From: Enoplolaimus lenunculus
Lineage: Eukaryota > Nematoda > Enoplea > Enoplida > Thoracostomopsidae
DNA length: 64,000 bases
Assembly (NCBI GenBank): GCA_030248215.1
Contig: JASANG010000070.1
Location: 84,703 to 148,702 of the forward strand
Direction of reading: 5' to 3'
The notes under the pieces are model-generated. The model had not been told where the DNA came from. It was given only the letters and a program-made list of their open reading frames with translations, and made no database searches. The translations under genes were made by a program, and so were the position numbers. How positions within the stretch are numbered: the stretch's first letter is position 1; every line of letters starts with the position of its first letter. Shown here piece after piece: positions 13,001-26,300 of the stretch.

Positions 13001-16000
13001 TTCCCACGACAACGGATTGCTGTAGTAGTGAATATGATCAACGAAAAAATCAACGCGTGAGCTGTATTCGCCGGATGCTAAATCAGCGCGTGTTGTTTTG
13101 CCCAAAAAGTAGTACAGCAACGTATTTGTTTCTCTATAAGCAGTAATTTGGTTAAATTACAACGTGTAGGTTAGTTCTTACACACTTTCAAACACAGTTT
13201 TAGACTCATGATTAGGTTTAAGTATAGTAAAGCAGCTTACTTAAACCTAAACCTAAGCCTATGCCTATCCTTAACCTATGGCAGAAGTATATACGAGCCA
13301 AGCTTTTGGTACATTCTGTGACATCCAACTTGTGGTTGCTAACGAGAATGGCCTGTATTTTTAATCGGTGGTAGCACTAATCGCCCCCCACATTGCTAGA
13401 AATTTAATGTAAATCATCCATTCTAAGTTAGTGTTTTTACGCCAACCACATAAAGTTTTATACTATACATTTTAGTTGTTGTCAAGGCTTTTGCTAGAAG
13501 ATTTTATGCGACGAAAATATACTTGAAACTTCAAAAGAATTGACAAATTTTTATTGAGCGCGCTCGGAGTTTCGCGAAGCGTTTTATGTTTTGTACTTGA
13601 GGGTAGAAATGTGGATGGATGTCAGTCCGTCCGTCTGTCCGTCTGTCCGTCTGTCCGTCCGAAATGAATCTCAGGAACGGCTAAACCGATTTTGATAAAC
13701 TTTTTTTGTTTGAAAGCCAATTTTCCTGGAGTGTTAACCTCGCATTGGGGTTTTAAAATTTTAAGCCGTTTATTAGCTACAGTCTAATTTACATAATTAA
13801 GCCTAAATTAGGACTTTCCACAATATTTCACTAATTATTAGTTAGAAGCAATCTAATTTTAGCATTAAAGGGTTTTTGGGTGCGAGGAATCTGCGTAGAC
13901 TGTTTACAAACCTCCAAAACCGATAATTGACCAGTTAACTAATAGATAATTTGCATAATAGCATAGTTTATAAGCCTAAATTAGGACTTTTTACAATATT
14001 TCACTAATTATTAAGGTTAAAAGTAATATAATTTCAGCACTAAACGGATTTTTGGTGCAAGGAATTTGAATAAATAGTTTACAAACATCCAAAACCGATA
14101 ATTGAATAGTTAGCTAATAGCTAATTTGCATATTAGCTTAATTGACAAGACAAAACTAGGACTTTTCAAATTATTTCAATAATTATTAGGGTTTGCTGAA
14201 GGTTTTTGGGTGCGAAGAATCTGAATAAATTGTTTACAAACATCCAAAACCGATAATTGATTAGTTAGCTAATAACTATTTGCATATTAGCTTAATTAAC
14301 ATAACAAAATTAGGACTTTTTAAGTTATTCCAAAAATTATTAGAGTGGCTGAAGGGTTTTTGGGTGCGAGGAATCTGAGGAAATTGCTTACAAGCCTCCA
14401 AAACCGATAAATGAATAGTTAGCTAACAACTAATTTGCATAGTACCTTAATTGCTTACGTGCTGTCCAGCTTCACGCAATAAATGTAGTCCCACTACGAC
14501 TGATAGCATGTCATTTTTGACCTTGTTGTTTCAGACTTTTTAAAAAATGACAAATTCTACTTTGCACTTCAACTTAGCAATCATTGAAATTAGCTTCTAT
14601 GTAGAGAACACACTGCGCCGAAAGAATGACTATAGTTTTTGCCGTTCACTGAAGTTTTATGGAGGTTCACGTTATAACCGGGGCAGCTTGTGACACGTTT
14701 TGTCCCTATTAGCCTATTGGGTAACATTTTGTCTGCTAATAGACTCTATATAAAATTCAAAAAGTCGTACTTGGCTGCTATCATCATGTGTAGGTCACCT
14801 TTTTTCCTTCAATATCATATGATATTCGACGTATTGTCAGCGAATATCATATATTTTCAAATGTCTGCATACTTGAGGTAACATACCCAAACTGCCCTGT
14901 TGAATATCATATGATACTAGAATTTAAAATTTGAATTTTTGAATTATGACACTGTTTTTAAACGGTTTTGTGCCGGAAATGAATTTGCAGACGTGTATTT
15001 GGTATTTTGAGCACAGCTGTGCATCTGCCGTCCGACTTTCCATTAATAGATTAGCACCAGAAAATTACACAGTCCTGCTGAATATCATATGATATTCGTT
15101 GTAATTTTTCAATATCATATGATATTCGCATAAATGTCCCTCAGTATTACGTGACATACCGACTCTTGTACACATTGACCTTCTGCGAGCGGCGATTTGT
15201 AAGTAAATGTCATATGACATTCGAGTTTTGTCTGTTCACCCGATATGAGTTCTCGAATTTCAATGTTGACGTCGAATCAACAAGGGACAAATCGTGTCCC
15301 ACTTACCCCAGTTAAAACGTGAATCCCGCATTACTCCTAGCTTCGTTAATCAAACGCCACAAAAAAGATCACTTCTGATACCTCTGTTTTAATGTTAGTA
15401 CCTAGCATGCAAAATCTACCAAGGCGTATAATTATTCAAAGCACCAAATCTAAAATAAGGTCGTACGTAAGATTCTTTTTTAACTGGTTTAATTAAATGA
15501 GTTTTGACTTCGAATCTGCGATCTTCATGGAAGTCTAAACCGAAAAACTTGTTGACCGGAATAAACCTTGTATATTTAAACTACCTGACGGCAATATTTA
15601 TATGCTGCGACATTTGGAAAAATACTATTTTAATTTGTACTTATTTACGTGCTATTACAGAAGGCTGGGTTTCTGTTGATGTAGTGCTATACACTGTATT
15701 CCTGACGTATTAAGCATCAAACCGATAAACAATTGTCAGCAAATGTATAGGTGTTCACAGAAAACGCCGCAACGGTTCAATTAGTAATAAAAGTATTTAA
15801 TATTTTAAAAAATCTCAAGTGTGCTTGCGCTTGCCTATTGCCATTTCGTTGAATACAGTGATTAAAAAAATGGTGATAAGTTTACTTCAGATTCTATACT
15901 ACAGCGTTCACAATAAGAAGTGACTCGGTGTTGAAAGATTTCATGCCATTCTGACTAATTAACGAATTTATAAAATGTTAATTATTTCACATTGCAAACT

Positions 16001-19000
16001 GAATTTGGAAACATTTTGATAAATTTACCGTATGAAAGACTCCGCATTTACTTTCAATTTCAAATCATGGCAGCGTATTCATTAAGTTATGTTTCTAAAC
16101 TGACTGGTACTAGAAACACAGCAAGCAGGAATTAAATTATTTTAGAATTTGCTATCTTAAAAGCTGTTGACCAAATTTTCTTCAGTTTTAATAGTTTTAA
16201 ATACCGTGGAATAGTACTATATAGTTCACGTATTGGGTCATTGAATGGAATTTAAATATACGCAGTTTGAAATTGAAATCATTTTACGAACTGTATACCA
16301 AATTTCACTTTATATGTAATAACATTTTCAGTGTATCTAGGAATGGTAATATTTGCTAACAGGCCCAATTGCCATGCAGCAGAACACGTTTTAGTTAAAT
16401 ATGTCAGTTAACAAATTGACAATTGACAATAGTAATTGTACGCAGCCTTAATGGTGTTACCTAGTGAACCTACTGAAATGGAATAGATGTTGAGTTTGAA
16501 ATAGTTAGAATTGACAATTTTGTGAAGGAGAAAAGGTGATCGTACGGTATATCAGGATGTAACTTTTGGAATTTTATTTGTGAATTATGCGTACATGTGA
16601 AATAATTTTGAATTTCTGCGCGCATACTTTTTGCTAACACAAAAGTACACCAATAGTCCTTTAGTACAGTGTTTCGTTTTGTAGTGTCGGGACATTACGA
16701 ACTGCGTACTATGACCATTTATGGCATTAGAGATGTTAAGCAATGTGTATGTCTTGTCCTTAGGCTCTGCAAAGAGACTACATGTAATTATAACACTTCT
16801 AACAGAGCTTTTTATAATGACACACAGGGGTGTCATTTAATATTGTTTTTTTTCTGCTATTGACAAATTTTGTCCTTCTCGCCCAGTAATAAGCCAGCGA
16901 CAGATTGACAAAATTCTAAAAGTGGGGCATATGATACAGTTTAAATCTCGCGAGCACAGCGATCAAGCAATCGAATGCCGTGTTAGAGCTAAAGCTTGAA
17001 AAATCTTCGTTTTGAATTTAATATAAGTTGGATTTACAATTGGTCTCAATCTGAATAGAAATTAGTTGATTTCAACAATGTCACGAATGGATTTTAAGAA
17101 ATACTTGAACAGTGTGGAATAGAATTAAATTAGTGTTAACGTAGTCAGTCAGAAGTGGATAATCTTTTATGGACAGTTGGCTAACTAACCCATTAGTTCT
17201 TGTAGTTTTGAAATTGCAATTAAATAAATTTTCAATTTTAATAAAACTTTACGTAGTCTGGAATTGAATTAAAATGTTGCAATATAATTTAAAATCAGTT
17301 TGCAAAGTGAGTTTATTTTTTCGATAGGATTTAGTTACTATTAAATATTCCTGACTGCATGCAAAAAATTTCAACTGCCTGGAATTGAAAATTGTCCAAA
17401 ATCATATTTTCAAAGTAAATTCCATTCTCCATCGCCGGGTAACAGTTTTTCTATATAAATCGGTATACACATTACAAATATTTTAAGAGATGGCAATTTT
17501 TCCGCTGCTTTTAACATATTCACATATATACTGACTGTAAATCTAATTTTTAACTATACGAAACGTACTCTGATACAACTTCGCGAGCGTATCGTGTAAA
17601 ATCACGGATCATCAGCAAGAAAGCATTTTCGTCAACAATACTGGACATTCCCTCACGGTAGCGTTCAAGCAAAACCTCAATGGGCGTTGTTTCAATTTCA
17701 GTGACAGTAATGTCAGTAAACGTTGACAAGATTCCAAAGTCATTCAGCATATACAGGCATTCGACTAGCGTGTAGTAAAATTGAAACGTTTCTGTTGATT
17801 GCGTGAAGTATTCAGTTAACGTTACTGAAATCGCATCAATCTGTCCTTGGTCGATCATATCTTCACACAGCGCCAACACTATAACTCGTTTGTCTCTGAA
17901 TAAAATAATAATAATAATAATAATAATATAATATGAGTAATGAATAGCAAAAATGTCATTCCCCTGTTACCATTGGTTCGGAATGTACACAAAATCCGCA
18001 AACTGGTTCAAGAAGCAAAAATCTAATTTTGATTTTATCAAGGGAAATAGGTCAGGCATCTTGCAGGCATGCTATAACAATTTTTTATTTCATTTTTGTT
18101 CGAGAGGTCAACCTCATAAAAAGTTAAAAAACCAACAAAATTTCTTCGGAATATGGTTTATTAAATATATATTTGAAACCCCAGGTCGAGCTCAGCACGA
18201 GCAAACCAAAAATTGCTCCCTGCATTTATTTTTCCTGCTGAAAGCGTATGACCCAGCATATTCGTATTTGATGTGCTGACAGAGTATTTTCGAAACTGTA
18301 TTGTGCCCGAGTGGACACAATAGCCTACCGAAATAACGTTTAGCGGACTCTATGGTGTTTAGGACAAATATTCGAGCAATTTAATTGGAAGGCGAACAAT
18401 GGAAATGCGGGACTGGCATAATATTAATAATACTAATAATAGTAGTAATAATAATAAAAATAGAAATAATAATAATAATAAAAAATAATGCAATAATATA
18501 TAATAACAACAGGTATATATGGTAATAATTTATGAGGAACTTAGGAACTTGTGTATTATTAGAGTTGCATAGTAATAATAATTATTATAACAGTAAAAAA
18601 TAACCAAATACTTATTTAGACACCAACACCAAGTTATCATGTGCGTGTGCTAACAAGCCGCGATTTATAGTAAATGTTTCACTAAAAACCACTCTAGCAA
18701 TCAGTGTTAGCTTCTGACACATCGAGTACAATGCGGTTAACAATAAAGGTTTAAGTTCAGATGTCGTAAAAACTTCTTCTATGATTGAGCTGGTTTCGAA
18801 CACTACGTGCAAATCTAGACATATGCAAAACCATAGACTAAAAGAGCATAAGCTAAAGCAAAATCTTAAGCAAATCAATAACGTCTGACACATTTGCCCG
18901 TATTCTGAAATGTGTGTAGAACTGTGCGTAGTTGGGGATTCATGTCGTATTCAAAATAGCAAATAATAAATTAACTTTCAGCATATTTTTGCATTATTAC

Positions 19001-20338
19001 CCAAACCTCTGTACATCTTTGAGATTTATAATTACAGTAGTTTGTCGGATATAAAATGTATATTGCTTACTGGCTATTGGTTCTATACGCTTTTGAGAAT
19101 ATAATCCCTTGTATTTTTTCAATTTTTCGCACATGATGGAAACATTAATTAATATCCAATACAATCTTACGCGTCAACTTGGTTTTGAAATGCGGCAACA
19201 ATCGATTCAGTTACAATATAATCATCTTCAAACGTAGAAAATCCAGCACCGGATATAAATTCGATCATTGTGTCTTTAAGACCATATAGCAAACTGTAGT
19301 CAAGCATAAATTGTAATTTAGAAGTCAATTCTTCATTTCCTGCAGTGCCATCGCCCCAGACTAACTTTAACACGCAGGCAATTTCGTCAAGTTGATATCT
19401 GAAAAAACAATATGTATAATAAAATGGACTACATAGGGGTTTCAAAAATTTCCGTTCTTGATTCGCATGCCCTAATTGTGTACATATTCTGTGTGTCTAA
19501 TTCAATTTGTCTCAGCTGTTAGAGACTAGTCAATCTGGTTGCTAAATTTGCAACACGACAGTTAAATTTAGGTTCGTGTCGCAGCTTGAAATCTATGTGC
19601 ATATATCTTAACAAAAGATACGCATAAACTAATAGAAACTTTAATTATAAAACAGTGTATAAGCAAAACCTGAACAATGTCCTACTTTCAGTTATGTTAA
19701 AAATTTGCATACTTATATAAAAATCGATTGGAACGTTACCAACTCCTTCCGAGTAACGTTAACTAATGCATATTCTGCCCAAGGGCACAAAGCTCGGGGC
19801 TTTGCCGAGAGATGAGTGCGCCGAGATTGTTATATAATGTGCATGTAACGCCCGTTGGCAATATGACTGCTACTGCAGTGCTTTTTGGGCGATTTATTGC
19901 CCATACATCGTTTCGTAGCACTAAAATTTATTTTATTTTGCTAAAAATGATAACAATATTTTACTACACTTTTTAGACTATGTTTTGTTTTAGTTTTTGA
20001 TCATATGCTTCTTAAAGTTGTTCTAAGTATTTGTTGAACACTTTCGAAATTTTTAGAATATTCTGTTTGTAGAACATTCCGCGAAATTCTTGTTTATGGT
20101 TTATTCATAGGATTGTCCTATTCGTAGAACATTTTTACGAATTTCTCGTATACGAATATCTGTAATTTTTATTTTAGGTTTAGGAACACGCATAATAAAA
20201 TGTTAAACGTGTTACATTGCAATGTTATACTCACCTAAGTTTAATATCAACCCAAAGGGCCAATAATCATTATGTCTATTGCAAGTAGGAGGCGGTGTGT
20301 CATATGGCCTAGGTGGCATCTTTTGACGTGGGTAAAAT

Positions 20339-20370
<32 letters not shown>

Positions 20371-23300
20371 CTATCTATCAATCAATCTATCTATCTATCT
20401 ATCTATGATCTATCTATCTATCTATCTATTCATCTATCTTTCTATCTATCTATCTATCTATTCATCTGTCTATCTATCTATCAATGTATCAATCTATCTA
20501 TCTATCATATATATGTCCTTATACGATACGCCACTGATACGCTAACAATTTGCATAAGTGCTATGCGCGACAAAAAATAACAAGGCGCATTTACCGATAT
20601 ACCATATCACCGCTGTACCACTGCCACGTTTCTATGTACAAAACGAACGACATAATACCATCATTGTCCATCGCGTCGTCCATCATATAAACAATTTCCT
20701 GAGCTATTTCGTTCGGATCCAATCCATATGTCGCAAATGCGGTCAACGAGTCAACATCGACGCCAGCACCTTTGAGAACGTCCATCAATTTGTTGTACGC
20801 GATGTCAATCCACTCATCATGGTCACTGACCAAAAATGATTTCAAACATCGTTCGAGTGCGAGTTCAATTTCATCGAGTACAACTTTTCGATTAAACAGA
20901 TTCGCGTCAGTTTCTATTCCTGCACCGTCTTTATCAGTAATCATTTGTGGTTCGCTCATTGGTGATCCTGATGCGCTTTCGGAAGTCTTCATTATTAGCT
21001 GCTCTAGTTCGTACTCGTCGTCATCAAAAGATGATGATTTTATTTGGCGAATTTTCTCAGCAATTTCAGCCAGGTGGTCGTTTTCGCTTAAATCGTTGCT
21101 GCACAGTTCGACTGCATACCTGAACCGTAGAAAAACCACTACGTTTTTATTGATTTTTGTGTTCTTTGTAACCAAATTTTGAAAATTACCGAAAAAATTT
21201 ATTCGATTTTAACAGACAATATTGCGAATGTTGTCTAATATAAAGAATTTGGCATATTTTAGTTAAATGCTGACTGGCTATTTGCTACCGCATCAACTGT
21301 ATTCGAAAACTAATTTAAAACCAACTGGGATCAGTCACTCAATAACAGTTTGTAACTGTATCTTATTATTAATAGGGTAAACATTGTCAACCGCTTGCCC
21401 TTGTAATAAAATATGATGTTCATATATTACTACAAGGGCAAAGTGGTTAACATTGTATGTCACATTAACATGGGCAAAGCGGTTAACATTGTATGTCACA
21501 TTAACATGGCAAAGCGGTTAACATTGTATGTCACATTAACATAAGCAACAGTTGGTACTCAAGAACTGCATATTGTCCATGCAAAGAGCAGTTTATATAA
21601 GTCTAAAATGTTTGGCTGCCGCCTACCCTCGGTAACTTTTGACTTATGATGGAAAATTTTTCTGGTCAGCGCCCAACACTGGGAATTACAGAAAATTAAT
21701 CATCTATGCAATCTTTCGCGGCCTGAACCCCATCTAACCATATGTACGCCCGAGAACAAGCAGTTACACTTACCTAAGAGTAATTAGCTGAAGCGACAAA
21801 ATCCAGTCAACAACCCTAAGCCTAAGCGTTGTCGCAAGCCGCAAATTCCCGAAACTGCGCTCATAGCCCGATGTCACCAAACCGTGAAGTTATGCCTACG
21901 GATTCGACTAGATTTGCATATGCCACCTTACTAAGTGATAACCAGTGAAATGTAGCAGACGCGAGCAATAGCAATTGCGAGGGACAGAAATTAATGGCTC
22001 ACGAAACAAACTATGCGCATATTTAGAACCACATTTATTGCTGAAACAAGCCGGCTGCGCAGAATTTTGGACTATTGCGCAATCAATCTCAAATTTTCTG
22101 GATAAAAAAGTCAGCTGCGTGAAACGAAATCTAAAATTGAAATCTCTGGCCAAGAACCTGTTATAGTATTAAAATCGTATTCCTATTTCTATGGCAAAAA
22201 CCCTACTCAATCGGTTAAAACGTAGGTAGCTACAGCACTGATCTATCCTAGCGCAAGTACCTGCTCACATATCAACCTAGGCAAATCACGTAACCTAAGC
22301 GTCATGCCAGCGGGTGACTTAAGAAAAAGGCGGGTCGACCCAAGCGAGACGCATAGGACACAAACCGAATTTAGAATTATGAAAGAGTATTTAACTTTAC
22401 TTAGTGTGTAACCAAGATTATGTGGGTGCCTAAGCCTAGACCCCACCATGCAGGTGGATCGCTTATTGCGTACACGATATTAATTAGATTAACAAAAAGA
22501 TCAACAATAATATTAATGGTGTTGCGGTATTGAGCAAAATGATTTTGTGCTCATTCTATGAGTGACTAGATGAATTGATATGTCAGTGCTAGAATTGATT
22601 TTAGTCAAAAGTTGACACCCGAAAACGAATTTCTGAGTTTGCACTTAGTGTACAACTTTTAATGAGGATGATCCGTAATACAAGGTATAACAAAGAGAAG
22701 TATCTCGGATCGTCATCCAATCCTCTCCTCCACAAGAACTAATACAAAACCACATCGACAACAACGTGTTCAAAACTCCATCGCAATGGCTGACGCACAT
22801 ACCAAGCCAAAAAACACAATTCTTTTACGCTAGCTGGGTTCTGAAAATTTCGATAGCTTTCAAATTTTACTATAGATTTTCAGAGGCCCAAGACACGAAA
22901 CTTTAGATAGGATTTAGCATCTTTAGATCGTTTCTATCGAGTTACACACATATTATAACCTATTACTAAGTTTTACACCATATATATCCAAATTAAGCTA
23001 AATTCATATTATTACAATAATTTAGCGTTTTGCAACTCTTGTTTCAGACCCAAAAACATCCAAATCCAACTCAAGTCAGTTCGCTATTAAGGATTTGAAA
23101 GTATTTTTATGCATTCCAAGCTGCGGGAGCACTCACAGTTTACTCAGAACCGATCTGTAGTGTCTGAACATATCCGCTGTGAGTTGCGCAAGATCTCAAA
23201 CAGGCACACACCCATGTAGCGCGACTCTGGGATACCGACACTTTATGGCATGCATTTTTTAGCTTACAACCTTCCGAATCAGGACTATGCCTGTCGACAC

Positions 23301-26300
23301 CAGCTTGTACGGGGTTTTTCTGATCCCAACTGTCATAACGTAGGTTCTGCTAAGAGTAGTACATGCTTGGTGCAGTGACATCTGCACAGTTTAGCAAAAA
23401 TTACAATACCCAGATACTAGAGTCACTGATGCAACGATATACAGTCGCAGTAGACATTATAACGAAGGCGACCCATAATTTGAGTCGTCAGGGTTATGGA
23501 TTACGCCACCCATGTGTCTTTGTCAAATTGAAATTGTACACTTGTGGTGCCCCCTTAAATGAAGCAAAACTATTACTTTTTTGTTATGACAATGGCTCAC
23601 ACTTGGTGTTTATCTGCTTTTGTTTAAAAAGTTAAGTATTTACTTAAGTCGGCGACTTAAGTAATTACTAAGTAAGATTTCTGAAGCACAGCCAGTGTCA
23701 GCATACAATGGCTTACCAGTCACACTCATCGATTTGAGTTGATTTTTATATGATGACAACGATCACTTTTGCAATCTATAAGGTCCGCAGAACAGTTTGC
23801 GAACGTGGCTCGAGCAATCCTAACACTGGTCCAGAGTATTACCATCATACTTACATCATTAAATCGTTTTCAATGACTTTTTCTAAACTGCCAACGACAC
23901 CGTCAATGAACATTACATCAATTGAGTTCATTGCTATTTCAGCGTACTCAACGAATGCGTCAAATTTTGCAATGCTCATATCTAACGGAGGGCTGGGTAC
24001 ATTGTAGCCGGCAGATTTCAACGACAACGCTAAAATAATTGTATAGTATATCGACAGTTCACCAGATAGATAGTTTTCTTTTCCATGATCATGATCACCA
24101 TTATCATTTCGTATTCCGTCCTCGTTGCTGAAATCTTTTAGACAGTGGTCTAGATGAAAATCTAAGCGTTTTCCATCGTTGGCATGCATTTCTTCAAACG
24201 AACGTAAACATTCCAACATGTGTACTTGAGCGACATGACTGCAAATAAAAAACAAGTCAACCTGGTTGCAATATTTGCAACCCTCGGTGGATTTTGTTTA
24301 TACGGTTATGGTAGGGGACCCTTTAGGGGAGGAGGTATGCGGGGTGGCTGCTCCGGTCCTGTCTATTTTCCATATTTTAGTTTCGCGTCGCAACTTGAAC
24401 CCCATTGATACAATATGCTTATATCTTATCAAAATATACGCTATACAATTCTTCACCACTGGCCCATGATTTATGTACGGATTCAAAATTTTTCTGTTGC
24501 TAAATTTTCAAAGGACCCGGCAGGCAGCGACGGAACTAAGATTTTCTAGTAATGGAGGATACTTTTGTGTACTAAAATTTTAAAGTTTTGAAACGTGTTT
24601 TTAACAAATTTTTCAATGTTTTATAATATTAATCAATTCCGCTTAAGGAGCAAAATTTTTAAATTTTACGTTAAAATTTTGCTATATTTGTCACCTATTT
24701 GCAAGAAAACTCATTTTGAGCTTCAGATAAAGTGTTTGCATCTCAAAATTTCCAGTACGGCATGGTTCTTGGGGATGGTGGGTGCTTTCTTGTGTTACAA
24801 ACTAGAAAAGTATCAAAAAACTCATTTTCAAAAATTCCAAGAGGATGTTGTTGACCCTAAGAACTGTTGGGTTTTTTATTGTTTTGTGATACCAACCAAC
24901 CACAGACGTAGGCAGCCTTAAAGTTTCAGAGATCCACACCAAATACCGACGTATACAGTCGTAAGCAAATCGTCTATTCAGGCCAATTAATTACTAATTA
25001 ACCTTAAGTCAATTTATATTATATCTAACTACAGTTTGGCGTTTCATTATAGGCAATACCGACGACAAATAAATGTTGGTTTAACTCTACTGTTACACAG
25101 GTAAATCTTCACATTCCTACGTGCCAATTAGTAATAGGCCTGAATAGCAGATCGAAATTTATATAGTTTGTGCCAAAATTGTTTGACCTCTGCTAACATA
25201 TATATTAAATATTAAATATATTTTTTCGAATTGAGTGCCGTGGCCTCCACGTCTCTAATTGGGTTTGATTTTACTTCAAAATACAAATCGTGAATGAATT
25301 GATATTTCTTAAGTTTCAATCAAAAATGTGACTGGGCTGCGGCTAAAGTTGTCTTTTTGTTAATATTACGAATATATATATTTAAGGTGGTGCTAGACTT
25401 GTGGCGGCGCCGTCCGTTACCCTCCGTCGCCGTCCGTCACCACACGATGTCGTAGGTGAGTAATTCACGTATAATATATACGCCACGGTAACGTACGGTG
25501 ACGGATGGCGTCGGTCGGAGCCGGACGATGGCGGACGAAACTGGCCGGCGACGTACGGGCCGGATACTGATGGGCGTTGCCGAAAAGTGATGGACGGCGC
25601 CGGACGTCATCAAAAATATAGTGTCCCCCTAGTTTTAAAAAAGTGAAAAAATACCTAAATCACTTGTGTTTAAATGGTAACCTGTGAAACTTATACAAAT
25701 GTTTAACTAATTTTTGAATTGCGAAAAAATTCACTGAACCCTGAATCACAAATAAACAAATGATAACTATGATACTCGTGTTCTACTTACTATTTGTCGT
25801 ATTTGGTGATCCTGAAAAATGGAACATATTTAATATTTAAATTTTATGTTATTGACAATTAAGCTATATGTTAGATATATCAAGTGACTGCAGAAATATC
25901 ACCGAAATAAAATGAAAAATAGTCACCATTTGTGGCGGATCCGGAAATTGTTGACTGAGTGCGCGTGCGGAATATTTTAAAAACTCCGAGTTCGAAGCGA
26001 GCGCGAAGCCAAGCCTAATTTCAACACTAAAAGCGTAACACAATATTTTGGCTTTGATTTCTGTTGCTGGGCACAACGCCACGGTGGCGAGATTGGGACC
26101 GGCAGTGATCGGTTATGTAAACTATTCGGAGTGGCATAAAATCAAATAACAGTCAGCCTAACGAGAAACTTAACATTACAAAGGGTTTGTGCAACAATTC
26201 AATAATTGCAGACAGTAGACGCTGAATTAATAAAACAAACTACCCAGCTGTAGCCATTAAAATATAGTTAATTTTAGAATAACTATTAATGAAGTATTTT

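Noticed and set aside
21425-21548. Regular repeats suggestive of a CRISPR-like array
   Set aside because: Repeats are contiguous with no unique spacers, and the genome is eukaryotic.
25864-26082. 72-codon minus-strand frame in intron 1
   Set aside because: Does not resemble the repeat unit and lacks phase-2 borders.
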